DNA of 64,000 nucleotides from Berghia stephanieae (GCA_034508935.3 CM067442.1:143033099-143097098); one strand, 5' to 3'. Counted from the first letter of the stretch, positions 11,346 through 23,602 are shown. Program-made: numbers and translations. Notes: generated by a model from the sequence alone, not told the origin.

Positions 11346-12350
11346 AACCCGAACAAGGTGCGTTTAGTATCTAAATGAGTATAAAACAGCGACTTAAGTA
11401 GACGATGGTGTAAAGACAACATTGCCATTCATTTTCTCACGTATTTCCTTAATCAGTTACTTAATTATGGCGAGAGAGGTTAAAAACATCGTATGAGCCA
11501 TTTTGACGTATTATTTATGATTGATCTGTTTTTGTGATGGTTGTGTCCTTGATGTTGTCAACCACCGTTTTCTTGGTCCGTTCCTGGTTGCTTGCGATAT
11601 TAATTATCCAGGTGGAGGATCTTTGACCGTTTATTTTGATAAATATTGGTCAGATTCCAAAACACTTGATATACTCTAGCACCGACAAACGCATCAATTC
11701 TATCTATTACTGTGACAGTTATATTCCCAGACAGAAAAAAAAATTCTTCAAAACCTGTGAACTATTAGTACTCGACCCCATTTATTAGGTCGTGACTCAT
11801 TAGGGGTTGATTTTTTTTACTGAAACGTTCAAGTTTCAGATCCGAAAGGATAATTCATAAGCCAAACTGGCAAACATTACTTCATGTAAGGTAGCCGAAC
11901 TCTCACCCCACGCCACGCTACAGGGGAGGTACTACCATCGGATTTAGTGCCGAAAAAGTTAGCCAGAGACAAACAAATAATCCCACCTGTTGGCGGTGAA
12001 TGGTGAAATGCGACCTAATATGACGAAATAGCTAGGGGAATTTGGGTAAAATTGTGCAAATTAGTGATGAAAGCACCAAATTTGGTACAAAGTGACTTGA
12101 GACCACTATTAATCGATGTTGATAGAACCTCATTGAGAATTCCTCTAACAGTGTGAAACAGGGAGATGAAAATCCGCCTAAAACTAAATGAGCTATATTA
12201 AAACAAAATACATGAATATTTGTTGACAATTCGGCATTTAAAATATAATATTTTTAGCCCGTGTAAGCGGTTGATCATTTTGGTTAAATAATCATAATTG
12301 TTAAAAATGTGACTTTATGTGATATAGGAGCCGTATGGTAAGGTAGTATA
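11346..12350. other. Intergenic stretch with one dispersed-repeat fragment
   Basis: Around 12020-12090 the reverse complement (GCTTTCATCACTAATTTGCA and CAAATTCCCCTAGCTAT) matches 24452-24515, so a diverged dispersed repeat is present. The remainder is unrecognised. Confidence 0.5.
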
Positions 12351-12419
12351 GCTTTATTATGAGGACTGGAAGGGGGTGGTGGGAGAGGAGGAGATGGTGC
12401 TGTTGTCAGTTTTACTTGT

Positions 12420-12557
12420 GTTGTGTTGGTCGTCATCGTGGTGAAGATGATGGTGGAGGTGATGTTGGTGATAATGATGATGATGATGAGGTGATTGTTG
12501 TGATAATAGTAGTGATGATGATGTTGATGAGGTGGTGGTGGTGCTGATCTTGGTAGT

Positions 12558-12621
<64 letters not shown>

Positions 12622-12799
12622 CAAAGACGACGATGAAGATGATGATCAGGATATTGTTGATGGTGTTGTGACAATGGTGATGGTGGTAGTGGTAGTGATG
12701 ATCATGATGATGATGATTATGATGATGAGGTGATTATGGAGATAGTAGTATTGATAATGGTGATGGGGATGATGATGAGGTGGTGGTGGTCGTGATAGC

Positions 12800-12834
<35 letters not shown>

Positions 12835-12895
12835 ATGATGAATATGGTAATGATGAGGTGGTGGTGGTGATAGTGGAAGTGATTATGGTGATGTT
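12420..12895. repeat. (GAT)n / (GTG)n triplet-repeat region
   Basis: Long imperfect GAT/GATGAT tract, purest at about 12557-12620, with GGT and GTG interruptions. The polyhistidine and polyserine frames it produces are not credible genes. Confidence 0.95.
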
Positions 12896-12899
12896 GGTA

Positions 12900-13225
12900 A
12901 CTATTAATTTCGAAAATGAAAAATGTTCTTGGTGACGTATATTAACATTTTTAGATGATAAGGATCCAACAAAATCATATTTATTAGACAAATGACTGTG
13001 GAACACATTTTTCTTGGGAGACTTGAGAGAATCAACAGCAGCCTTTTCTAGTTTATCCTGATCTCTTTGAATTATTTTAACGGCGCAAGATAAAGCCAAT
13101 ATCTCGTTGTCAGCTTTTTCAATGGCAGTGTGTTCAAGAAAACCATATGTTGTCTTTTTGAAGGCTAAAAATGTTTCCTTTCCTGAGGTTAGCTGTCGAG
13201 GCCTGGTAGGACCGGCTGGAGTATG
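12900..13225 (-). other. Unassigned open segment (~105 codons)
   Basis: A minus-strand frame without low-complexity bias, translating to lysine-rich sequence that includes KETFLAFKKTTYGFLEH and KNVFHSHLSNKYDFVG. A possible acceptor (CTAACCTCAG) precedes it. The frame then runs into the GAT microsatellite. I do not recognise the family; it may be an exon, a relic of a mobile element, or chance. Confidence 0.25.
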
Positions 13226-13312
13226 TCTCTGAACCAGATTGGGTGAACATGCGACTGGGTGCAACCTCTTTCACAGCATTCTTTGCTATACATGATTATC
13301 TGACAATTTATG

Positions 13313-13389
<77 letters not shown>
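13313..13389. repeat. (CT)n microsatellite
   Basis: Uninterrupted CT dinucleotide run of about 75 bp. Confidence 0.95.
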
Positions 13390-13391
<2 letters not shown>

Positions 13392-13496
13392 CTGTTCTAT
13401 ACTTGAATGTTTTATATATAGCATGACTCCAGAAAGGAGAGCTTTTGTGAAACACAACGAATAACAACTTGCGACAACCTAACAGAAAACATGAAT

Positions 13497-14515
13497 GAAC
13501 AACTCTAAACAGATGTTATATTATTAGACTTCAGTAAATCATTTGATAACGTCAATTACCATATTCTGGCTATTAAACTGCGGAGATATGGAATCCTGAG
13601 TAACGCACACGACTGGGTAATGGATTTTCTCACTAGTCGTAAACAACTGAAAGAGCGATATCAGAGTCAGCTCCAGTACTACAGGTGTGCCGCTAGGTAC
13701 CGTACTGGGTCCCCTATTGTTCCTTATCTACATCAATGATTTACCTGAAAGATTGTCGCTAAGAACTCAACTGAGACTATTTGCGGATGACAGCCTTTTG
13801 TACAGAGCAATAAGGCTTAAGAAAGACTCAGAAATTCTTCATCGGGACTTTGATTCCAGAAAATTACCAATAAAAGTAAGATAATACACAATACACCACA
13901 ACTCACTATAAGAAGTCACCAAAGCAAAATATCTCGGAGTAACGATAAAATATCGCCTGATCAGGAAAGACCACATTGCAAACATATGCAGGAAGGCAAA
14001 CTTCACCCTGGGATTCTTGAGAAGAAACCTCTTCGGCTACAAAGTAACCATAAAAGAGAAATGCTATAAAGTTTATGTGAGACCAACACTCGAGTAAAAC
14101 GGTAAGGTATGGGATCCCGATCACACCTCCGCAATTAGGTAAATAGAATCAATCCAAAAAAAGTTATAAAATTCGTTCAACAAATCCTCAAACAAATCAA
14201 AGCCATATATGACACCCCATTTGGAACCATTGAAGGAAAGGAGAGAGAAGAATAAACTAAATGTATTTTACAAAGGTCAGAAAAACCAGGTCAGGTGTCA
14301 GTACACGGCCTCCAACAGAACAAGAGGAAACCTGGCAAATTTATGTTGCCACAATCTAGAGTGGTCTACCATCTTCACTCGTTTCTGCCCTCAACTGTAA
14401 GACTTAGGAACAATTTGGATAACTCCCAGAAAAACAATTGGGAATGCTGCTGCTGAGCCTTCCACGAGGAAGTTTCAGCTTGAAGAGGATGAGGAAGAAG
14501 AAGAAGAAGAAACAA
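13497..14515 (+). mobile_element. LINE RT fragment (Jockey-type), 3' end with GAAGAA tail
   Basis: The plus strand encodes the second half of an RT. A decayed DFSKSFDNVNY-like motif near 13530 is followed by [20 protein letters not shown] (13682-13740), [13 protein letters not shown] (13777-13810) and AKYLGVTI (13920s). The downstream part resembles the post-RT thumb, with LGFLRRNL and a decayed VRPTLEY. Frames are broken several times. It ends in a GAGGAAGAAGAAGAAGAAGAA tail, marking the 3' terminus. The FADD catalytic box is intact, but the copy is 5'-truncated and dead. Confidence 0.8.
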
Positions 14516-15382
14516 TTTAGCAATAGCAAAACTAGAACTTCGTTTGTTTTGGTAATATTCAGCATTTTTTGATGTTCATAAAACGGATATGCGCAATCAA
14601 ATCGCCATTTGAGATGCAGCCACGCGGATATTTTCGTTCATGTCTTTTGTCATTATTGAATGGAGGGAAGCTTCATCTTATTGTTGCAAAGCATACAATG
14701 TGTCCTATTTCTTGTGATAACGTCATCTGAGGGAAAACGCATATTCTGTCTCACTGACAGTGGGATGATGAGAGATTGTCTAGATCGGGATAATTTGACA
14801 AGTTTTCTTGTGATTTCTCATTTTTCACAGCAAGCCTTCTGACTTTTTTTTGGCCGTATATCAAAGCGACATAATTTGTGCCAGTTGGTATCATTTTGCT
14901 TCAGGACCTCCAGTGTATCATCAGAGGGGTCTTCAACAGACAAATCTAGCTTGTCACTATCATTTTCTAATCTGGTAGAACGCTACGCTACAAAAGTCAC
15001 GTACCATTGACCACAATATGTCCACTTTGACAGAGCTGGGCATTCTAATTTTTAATTTTTTAAAATCTCTTGACAAATGAATCATTTTGACAAATCCACC
15101 TCAATACTGCTTTTACCATTTTATAATTGTTAGTAGTTAGTACAAGATTTAGTACATTGTCAATGCCATGATTAAATGGGTTAAGTGACTTGATCACGGG
15201 ATTGTTCGTGCTGGGGATGAGGCGATGTTCATGACGGTGATGTCAAAGATGATGATACGGACATTTTCAACCTGAAATTTGATTTGAACCATACTATTAC
15301 GCAAACCACAATAATAACATAACTGTGTTGAATTATGTGACACATAAAATTGATGCTTATGCGATATCTAGGTGCTCGGTAT
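14516..15382. other. Intergenic stretch, nothing recognised
   Basis: No recognisable coding motifs or repeats; one 60-codon frame at 14660-14842 has no identifiable features. Confidence 0.5.
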
Positions 15383-15457
15383 GCAGCTAATGATGATGAC
15401 GATGATGATGATGACGACGACGACGACGATGATGATGATGATGATGATGATGATTGA

Positions 15458-15492
<35 letters not shown>

Positions 15493-15495
15493 ATG

Positions 15496-15584
<89 letters not shown>
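15383..15584. repeat. Compound (GAT)n-(ATT)n microsatellite
   Basis: GAT/GAC repeats pass directly into an ~88 bp (ATT)n run. Poly-Ser, poly-Asn and poly-Ile frames are artefacts. Confidence 0.95.
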
Positions 15585-15800
15585 GAGGTGGGTAAAAGGC
15601 GACAGAGTTCAAGTTGACACCGTTTCGTGACCTCGCCGACCCGAAAGCAGACGACACAACTAGCAACCGCAGAATGCGATGCATTGTTTACAGATATCTT
15701 CACATGAGCGGAAGTCTATTATTTTCAAATAATTCTAATGTAAAAAGACATTAAGAAAATAAAAATTATACTCTTTGAAAGCTATCGGAATATAAAAAAG

Positions 15801-15802
<2 letters not shown>

Positions 15803-15861
<59 letters not shown>
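15803..15861. repeat. (GA)n microsatellite
   Basis: Pure GAGA run adjoining a short G run. Confidence 0.95.
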
Positions 15862-15868
<7 letters not shown>

Positions 15869-15888
15869 GGGTTCATTATTTATTTATA

Positions 15889-16411
15889 GAGCAGTAAAGT
15901 TAGGTGCCCCAAACGTAAACAAAGGTCGAGAAGCACGTTTGGCAAACCACATGTTCCTGTCTTGACAGCTCACGTTCCAATGTAAATAATAGAAAAAAAT
16001 AACCTTTAAAATTTGGCTGTTAGGTGGCAAAAGAAACACATATTCATAAATACTCGATCATGCATCAAATAATGTCTAGATATGGATATTTTATGGAACA
16101 AAAGGTAAAATTTTCTAAAATTTATCAAAAGTTACAGTCTATCTATTTTTAGACCAGAGCAAATTATTGCGCTGGTGTGAACAAAACGAGAATTATTCGG
16201 AGCCTGATTTTCATAATAATTTAGCCTTATATTATTATTTCTGCAACTGTTAGATTTTATGTAAACATATTTTCAATACTGAAAGTGTATTGCCTACAAC
16301 TCAAACTACAAAATTGGGAGACCTATATTGTGCGTAAATTATTCCGGTCCCTAACGGAAATCACTAGCAACTTGTTATTGTTTACGTTTGGGGCACCTAA
16401 CTTTACTGCTC
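15889..16411. mobile_element. 523 bp MITE, TA target (mariner-like)
   Basis: The left end GAGCAGTAAAGTTAGGTGCC is the inverse of the right end GGCACCTAACTTTACTGCTC, and the repeat continues inward through CCAAACGTAAAC. TA flanks both ends (15887-15888 and 16412-16413), as for Tc1/mariner-type insertions. There is no coding capacity. The right half (from about 16141) occurs again at 23980-24247. Confidence 0.8.
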
Positions 16412-16471
16412 TATTTTTTCGTATTCGTATTTGACCACCACAACTTTGATTTCTTCGATTTCACAATCTCA

Positions 16472-16480
16472 TGTTCCGCG
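16472..16480. repeat. Left target-site duplication of the foldback element
   Basis: TGTTCCGCG, identical to 23603-23611. Confidence 0.8.
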
Positions 16481-16495
16481 CGGTGTGTCTTTTTT

Positions 16496-16578
16496 ACGAA
16501 ACCCGCCGAAACCCGCCGAAACCCGCCGAAACCGCCGAAACCCGCCGAAACCCGACGAAACCCGACGAATCCCGACAA
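16496..16578. repeat. Outer 10 bp repeat array, left arm
   Basis: About eight tandem CGAAACCCGC units (the last drift to CGAAACCCGA), mirrored at 23515-23588. Confidence 0.85.
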
Positions 16579-16660
16579 AGTTATGGGAAGTAGGTGGCTG
16601 TGGGGAGTGAACCTAGAACTCAGGGAAGTGTACACCATTGGGGAGTGAACCTGGGACTGG

Positions 16661-16912
16661 GTTTCGGCGGGTTTCGTAAAAAAGAACCAGTGCTTTTTTA
16701 CGAAACCCGCCGAAACCCGCCGAAACCCGGCGAAACCCGACAATATCCAGCAAAGTTATGGGAAGTAGACAACTGTGGGGATGAACCCGATACTCAGGGA
16801 AGTGTACACCAGTCGGGAGTGAACCTGAGACTAAGGTTATCGGCCGGTTTCGGCGGGTTTCGTAAAAAAGAATTAGTGCTTTATTACGAAACCCGCCGAA
16901 ACCCGCCGAAAC
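16661..16912. repeat. Internal copies of the terminus forming small hairpins, left arm
   Basis: At 16661-16722 and 16846-16912, GGGTTTCGGCGGGTTTCGTA is followed after a short spacer by its own inverse. Each pair re-creates an element end (TTTTTTACGAAACCCGCCG), so the arm carries three terminus-like starts at about 16496, 16700 and 16886. Confidence 0.75.
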
Positions 16913-17009
16913 CCGACAATATCCGGCAAAGTTATGGGATTTTGGCAACAGTGGGGGGTGATCCTGGGAGTCAGGGAATTGCACACCAGTGGGGAGTTAA
17001 CCTGGGACT

Positions 17010-19520
17010 GTGTAAAAAGGATATCAGTGGGAAATAAACCTGGACTAAAGGGAGATGGGTACCATTGAAAGTTGAAGCCGGATATGGGAGTTGAGTACCA
17101 GAGGAGAATGAACCTGACACTATAGAAGGTGGGCACCAGTGGGGAGTGAACCTGGGACTCAGGGAATTTCACACCAGTGGGGAGTTAACCTGGGACTCTG
17201 TAAAAAGGATATCAGTGGGAAATAAACCTGGGACTAAAGGGAGATGGATACCATTGAAAGTTGAAGCCGGATATGAGAGTTTGGTACCAGAGGAGAATGA
17301 ACCTGACACTATAGGAGGTGGGCGCCAGTGAGGAGTGAACCTGGGACTATGTAAACAGGATATCAGTGGGAAATAAACCTGGGACTAAAGGGAGGTGGAT
17401 ACCATTGGGAGTTGAAGCCGGATTTGGGAGTTGGGTACCAGAGGAGAGAGAAACCTGACACTATAGGAGGTGGGCGCCAGTGGGGAGTGAACCTGGGACT
17501 ATGTAAACAGGATATCAGTGGAAATAAACCTGGACTAAAGGGAGATGGATACCATTGAAAGTTGAAGCCGGATATGAGAGTTTGGTACCAGAGGAGAATA
17601 AACCTGACACTATAGGAGTGGGCGCCAGTGGGGAGTGAACCTGGGACTATGTAAACAGGATATCAGTGGGAAATAAACCTGGGACTAAAGGGAGGTGGAT
17701 ACCATTGGGAGTTGAAGCCGGATTTGGGAGTTGGGTACCAGAGGAGAGAGAAACCTGACACTATAGGAGGAGTGGGCGCCAGTGGGGAGTGAACCTGGGA
17801 CTATGTAAAAAGGATATCAGTGGGAAATAAACCTGGGACTAAAGGGAGATGAATACCATTAAAAGCTGAAGCCGGATATGAAAGTTTGGTACCAGAGGAG
17901 AATGAACCTGACACTATAGAAGGTGGGCGCCAGTGGGGAGTGAACCTGGGACTATGTAAACAGGATATCAGTGGGAGATAAACCTGGGACTAAAGGGAGG
18001 TGGATACCATTGGGAGTTGAAGCCGGATTTGGGAGTTTGATACCAGAGGAGAATGAACCTGACACTATAGGGGGTGGGCGCCAGTGGGGAGTGAACCTGG
18101 GACTATGTAAAAAGGATATCAGTAGGAAATAAACCTGGGACTAAAGGGAAATGGATACCATTGGGAGTTGAAGCCGGATATGAGAGTTTGGTACCAGAGG
18201 AGAATGAACCTGACACTATAGGGGTGGGCGCCAGTGGGGAGTGAACCTGGGACAATGTAAAAAGGATATCAGTAGGAAATAAACCTGGGACTAAAGGGAA
18301 ATGGATACCATTGGGAGTTGAAGCCGGATATGAGAGTTTGGTACCAGAGGAGAATGAACCTGACACTATAGGGGTGGGGCGCCAGTGGGGAGTGAACCTG
18401 GGACAATGTAAAAAGGATATCAGTAGGAAATAAACCTGGGACTAAAGGGATATGGACACCATTGAAAGTTTAAGCCGGATATGGGAGTTTGGTACCAGAG
18501 GAGAATGAGCCTGACACTATAGGGGGTGGGCGCCAGTGAGGAGTGAACCTGGGACTATGTAAACAGGATATCAGTGGGAAATAAACCTGGGACTAAAGGG
18601 AGGTGGATACCATTGGGAGTTGAAGCCGGATTTGGGAGTTGGGTACCAGAGGAGAGAGAAACCTGACACTATAGGAGGTGGGCGCCAGTGGGAGTGAACC
18701 TGGGACTATGTAAACAGGATATCAGTGGGAAATAAACCTGGGACTAAAGGGAGATGGATACCATTGAAAGTTGAAGCCGGATATGAGAGTTTGGTACCAG
18801 AGGAGAATAAACCTGACACTATAGGAGGTGGGCGCCAGTGGGGAGTGAACCTGGGACTCTGTAAACAGGATATCAGTGGGAAATAAACCTGGGACTAAAG
18901 GGAGATGGATACCATTGAAAGTTGAAGCCCGATCTGAGAGTTTGGTACCAGAGGAGAATGAACCTGACACATAGGAGGTGGGCGCCAGTGGGAGTGAACC
19001 TGTGAATCAGGGAAGTGCACACCAACGGGAGTTAACCTGGGACTGTTTGATATGGTTACCATTGGGAGTTGAAGCTGGACTATGAGAGTTGGGTATCAGA
19101 GGAGAATGAACCTGACACTAGAGGAGGTGGGCGCCAGTGGGGAGTGAACCTGGGACTCAGGGAATTGCACACCAGTGGGGAGTTAACCTGGGACTATGTA
19201 AAAAGGATATCAGTGGGAAATCAACCTGGGACTAAAGGGAGATGGATACCATTGAAAGTTGAAGCAGGATCTGAGAGTTTGGTACCAGAGGAGAATGAAC
19301 CTGACACATAGGAGGTGGGCGCCAGTGGGGAGTGAACCTGTGAATCAGGGAAGTGCACACCAACGGGGAGTTAACCTGGGACTGTTTGATATGGTTACCA
19401 TTGGAGTTGAAGCTGGACTATGAGAGTTGGGTACCAGAGGAGAATATACCTGACAATATAGGAGGTGGGCGCAGTGGGGAGTGAACCTGGGACTACGAGA
19501 GTTTGATAACGGTGATCTTG
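17010..19520. repeat. Inner higher-order satellite, left arm (~14 units of ~150 bp)
   Basis: Units repeat every ~150 bp (GGATATCAGTGGGAAATAAA at about 17023, 17208, 17357, 17508, 17657 and so on). Each unit comprises four diverged ~37 bp monomers headed by GATATC, GATACC, GGTACC and GGCGCC, and most end in a GAACCTGGGACTA-like stretch. Some units carry a fifth monomer (GCACACCAGTGGGGAGTTAA), making 185 bp. Open frames here are repeat translations. Confidence 0.85.
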
Positions 19521-19590
19521 AGCTCAGAACGGTATTTCTCTTTTTCAAAACCTACTGAAATCGTCAAAAGTTATTGGAAGTGGGCGCCAA

Positions 19591-20149
19591 TAGGCTATGA
19601 ACCGGGGACGCAATTGCTTTGTATAAAACAAACATAAATCACAGTAGGACATCATCATTTTTGAGGATCGATTCGTCTAATTGAAGCTGAATTTTGGTCT
19701 CTTTTAAAAGCTGAATCATTTGACCTCAACTTCTCCCACAATGTCTTCAATTCGCCTTTGAATTGTGCTGTTATTTCATGATAAAGCCGTCAGTACTGTA
19801 TCTTTGGCTGGGACAATGACGTTTATTAATGGTGTACGGTTTGCGTTAAAAAATCAAAATAACTACTAGTATAATCCATAATAGTATAATTCCTATATAG
19901 TTCCAGATCCCCCCCCCCCCCCCCCAATTCCACCCACCCAAATTCAAACCTGCTTCCATCGCCCCCATTGTGATAAATGACGAGAATGCATGGATTTACT
20001 TTCAACTGGTGTCCATTTTATTTCATAGGTCACGGGTTTGCTCCTCATTGGTATTAACATTGGTTTCTCGTCCTACTAGTGCCTACATCTCATAGTCTTG
20101 GAGTCACTACCAACTTATGTCTACAACTTGTAATCATCGCCATCCACTA
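19591..20149. other. Central spacer of the foldback element
   Basis: Unique-looking 560 bp with a poly-C run at about 19910-19926. Diverged monomer traces (ACACCAGTTGAAAGTAAATCC-like on the minus strand) show that the satellite once extended inward. No coding sequence is seen. Confidence 0.7.
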
Positions 20150-20214
20150 CGCACTGCTGCCCCCTTAAAATAACCTTTGACGATTTTGTGAGATTTTGAA
20201 AAACAGAAGTACCG

Positions 20215-23085
20215 TTTTGGGCTCACTCTCCTTTGGTATCCACCTCTCATAGTCCCAGGTTCACTCCCCACTGGCGCCCACCTCCTATAGTGTCAGGTTC
20301 ATTCTCCTCTGGTACACAACTCCTAAAATTTGGCTCGGATACCCACAGGTATCCATCTCCCACAGTCCCAGGTTAACTCCCAATTGGTGTGCACTTCCCT
20401 GAGTCCCAGGTTCACTCCCCACTGGCGCCCACCTTCTATAGTGCCATCATTCTCTTCTGGTACCAAACTCCCATATCCCGCTTCAACTCCCAATGGTATC
20501 CATCTCCCTTTAGTCCCAGATTAATTTCCTACTGATATCCTTTTTTTACATAGTCCCAGGTTCACTCCCCACTGGCGCCCACCCCTTATAATGTCAGGTT
20601 CATTCTCCTCTGGTACTCAAGTCCCATATCCGGCTTCAACTTTCAATGGTATCCATCTCCCTTTAGTCCCAGGTTTTTTCCCCACTGATATCTTGCTTAC
20701 ATAGTCCCAGGTTCACTCCCCACTGGCGCCCACCCCCTATAGTGTCAGGTTCATTCTCCTCTGGTACCAAACTCTCATATCCGGCTTCAACTTTCAATGG
20801 TATCCATTTCCCTTTAGTCCCAGGTTTATTTCCTACTGATATCCTTTTTACATAGTCCCAGGTTCACTCCCCACTGGCGCCCACCCCCTATAGTGTCAGG
20901 CTCATTCTCCTCTGGTACCAAACTCCCATATCCGGCTTCAACTTTCAACGGTATCCATCTCCCTTTCGTCCCAGGTTTATTTCCTACTGCTATCCTTTTT
21001 ACATTGTCCCAGGTTCACTCCCCACTGGCGCCCACCTCCTAAAGTGTCAGGTTCATTCTCCTCTGGTACTCAACTCCCATATCCAACTTCAACTCCCAAT
21101 GGTATCCATTTCCCTTTAGTCCCAGGTTTATCTCCCACTGATATCCTGTTTACATAGTCCCAGGTTCACTCCTCACTGGCGCCCACCTCCTATAGTGTCA
21201 GGTTCATTCTCCTCTGGTACCAAACTCTCATATCCGGCTTCAACTTTCAATGGTATCCATCTCTCTTTAGTCCTTGGTTTATTTCCCACTGATATCCTTT
21301 TTACATAGTCCCAGGTTCACTCCCCACTGGCGCCCACCTCCTATGTGTCAGGTTTATTCTCCTCTGGTACTCAACTCCCATATCCGGCTTCAACTTTCAA
21401 TGGTATCCATCTCCCTTTAGTCCCAGGTTTATTTCCCACTGATATCCTTTTTACATAGTCCCAGGTTCACTCCCCACTGGCGCCCACCTCCTATGTGTCA
21501 GGTTTATTCTCCTCTGGTACTCAACTCCCATATCCGGCTTCAACTTTCAATGGTATCCATCTCCCTTTAGTCCCAGGTTTATTTCCCACTGATATCCTTT
21601 TTACACAGTCCCAGGTTAACTCCCCACTGGTGTGAAATTCCATGAGTCCCAGGTTCACTCCCCACTGGCGCCCACCTCCTATAGTGTCAGGTTTCTCTCT
21701 CCTCTGGTACCCAACTACCAAATCCGGCTTCAACTCCCAATGGTATCCACCTCCCTTTAGTCCCAGGTTTATTTCCCACTGATATCCTTTTTACATAGTC
21801 CCAGGTTAACTCCCCACTGGTGTGCAATTCCCTGAGTCCCAGGTTCACTCCCCACTGGCGCCCACCTCCTATAGTGTCAGGTTCATTCTCCTCTGGTACC
21901 AAACTCTCATATCCGGCTTCAACTTTCAATGGTATCCATCTCTCTTTAGTCCCTGGTTTATTTCCCACTGATATCCTTTTTACATAGTCCCAGGTTCACT
22001 CCCCACTGGCGCCCACCTCCTATAGTGTCAGGTTTCTCTCTCCTCTGGTACCCAACTCCCAAATCCGGCTTCAACTCCCAATGGTATCCACCTCCCTTTA
22101 GTCCCAGGTTTATTTCCCACTGATATCCTGTTTACATAGTCCCAGGTTCACTCCCCACTGGCGCCCACCTTCTATAGTGTCAGGTTCATTCTCCTCTGGT
22201 ACCAAACTTTCATATCCGGCTTCAGCTTTCAATGGTATTCATCTCCCTTTAGTCCCAGGTTTATTTCCCACTGATATCCTTTTTACATAGTCCCAGGTTC
22301 ACTCCCCACTGGCGCCCACCTCCTATAGTGTCAGGTTTCTCTCTCCTCTGGTACCCAACTCCCAAATCCGGCTTCAACTCCCAATGGTATCCACCTCCCT
22401 TTAGTCCCAGGTTTATTTCCCACTGATATCCTGTTTACATAGTCCCAGGTTCACTCCCCACTGGCGCCCACCTCCTATAGTGTCAGGTTCATTCTCCTCT
22501 GGTACCAAACTCTCATATCCGGCTTCAACTTTCAATGGTATTCATCTCCCTTTAGTCCCAGGTTTATTTCCCACTGATATCCTTTTTACATAGTCCCAGG
22601 TTCACTCCCCACTGGCGCCCACCTCCTATAGTGTCAGGTTTCTCTCTCCTCTGTACCCAACTCCCAAATCCGGCTTCAACTCCCAATGGTATCCACCTCC
22701 CTTTAGTCCCAGGTTTATCTCCCACTGATATCCTGTTTACATAGTCCCAGGTTCACTCCTCACTGGCGCCCACCTCCTATAGTGTCAGGTTCATTCTCCT
22801 CTGGTACCAAACTCTCATATCCGGCTTCAACTTTCAATGGTATCCATCTCCCTTTAGTCCCAGGTTTATTTCCCACTGATATCCTTTTTACAGAGTCCCA
22901 GGTTAACTCCCCACTGGTGTGAAATTCCCTGAGTCCCAGGTTCACTCCCCACTGGCGCCCACCTTCTATAGTGTCAGGTTCATTCTCCTCTGGTACTCAA
23001 CTCCCATATCCGGCTTCAACTTTCAATGGTATCCATCTCCCTTTAGTCCCAGGTTTATTTCCCACTTTTATCCTTTTTACACAGT
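20215..23085. repeat. Inner higher-order satellite, right arm (~17 units of ~150 bp)
   Basis: Reverse complement of the left-arm array: GTTTATTTCCCACTGATATCC recurs every ~150 bp from about 20515 to 23045. There are about three more units than in the left arm, and 185 bp variants occur near 21560-21800. Confidence 0.85.
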
Positions 23086-23171
23086 CCCAGGTTAACTCCC
23101 CACTGGTGTGCAATTCCCTGACTCCCAGGATCACCCCCCACTGTTGCCAAAATCCCATAACTTTGCCGGAT

Positions 23172-23588
23172 ATTGTCGGGTTTCGGCGGGTTTCGGCGGA
23201 TTTCGTAATAAAGCACTAATTCTTTTTTACGAAACCCGCCGAAACCGGCCGATAACCTTAGTCTCAGGTTCACTCCCGACTGGTGTACACTTCCCTGAGT
23301 ATCGGGTTCACTCCCCACAGTTGTCTACTTCCCATAACTTTGCTGGATATTGTCGGGTTTCGCCGGGTTTCGGCGGGTTTCGGCGGGTTTCGTAAAAAAG
23401 CACTGGTTCTTTTTTACGAAACCCGCCGAAACCCAGTCCCAGGTTCACTCCCCAATGGTGTACACTTCCCTGAGTTCTAGGTTCACTCCCCACAGCCACC
23501 TACTTCCCATAACTTTGTCGGGATTCGTCGGGTTTCGTCGGGTTTCGTCGGGTTTCGGCGGGTTTCGGCGGGTTTCGGCGGGTTTCGT
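23172..23588. repeat. Outer domain of right arm (hairpins and 10 bp repeats)
   Basis: Mirror of 16496-16912: two internal inverted pairs at about 23177-23252 and 23353-23434, then a terminal GCGGGTTTCG array at 23515-23588. Confidence 0.8.
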
Positions 23589-23602
23589 AAAAAGACACAC
23601 CC

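Larger units (their letters stand above)
16481..23602. mobile_element. 7.1 kb foldback (FB-like) transposon, non-autonomous
   Basis: The two ends are inverted copies: the left starts CGGTGTGTCTTTTTTACG and the right, read inward on the minus strand, GGGTGTGTCTTTTTACG. A perfect 9 bp direct repeat, TGTTCCGCG, sits immediately outside both ends. The left arm is 16481-19590, the right arm about 20150-23602, with a ~560 bp centre. Each arm has an outer domain of 10 bp CGAAACCCGC repeats and nested hairpins, and an inner domain of ~150 bp units. No open frame looks like a transposase. Drosophila FB elements have the same plan (short outer repeats, longer inner repeats, 9 bp duplication) and sea-urchin TU elements are comparable. 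A MULE-type helper is my inference from the 9 bp duplication. Confidence 0.8.

Noticed and set aside
10850-11428. 192-codon frame rich in Val/Phe/Cys
   Set aside because: Compositional result of the A/C-only tract at 11029-11345.
12357-12674. Polyhistidine and polyserine open frames
   Set aside because: Products of the GAT triplet repeat with no other coding signs.
15229-15684. Poly-Asn/poly-Ile/poly-Ser open frame of 151 codons
   Set aside because: Spans the (ATT)n-(GAT)n microsatellite; the flanks lack recognisable coding sequence.
17010-19520. Regularly spaced repeats considered as a CRISPR array
   Set aside because: The units are contiguous satellite monomers without unique spacers, and the genome is eukaryotic.
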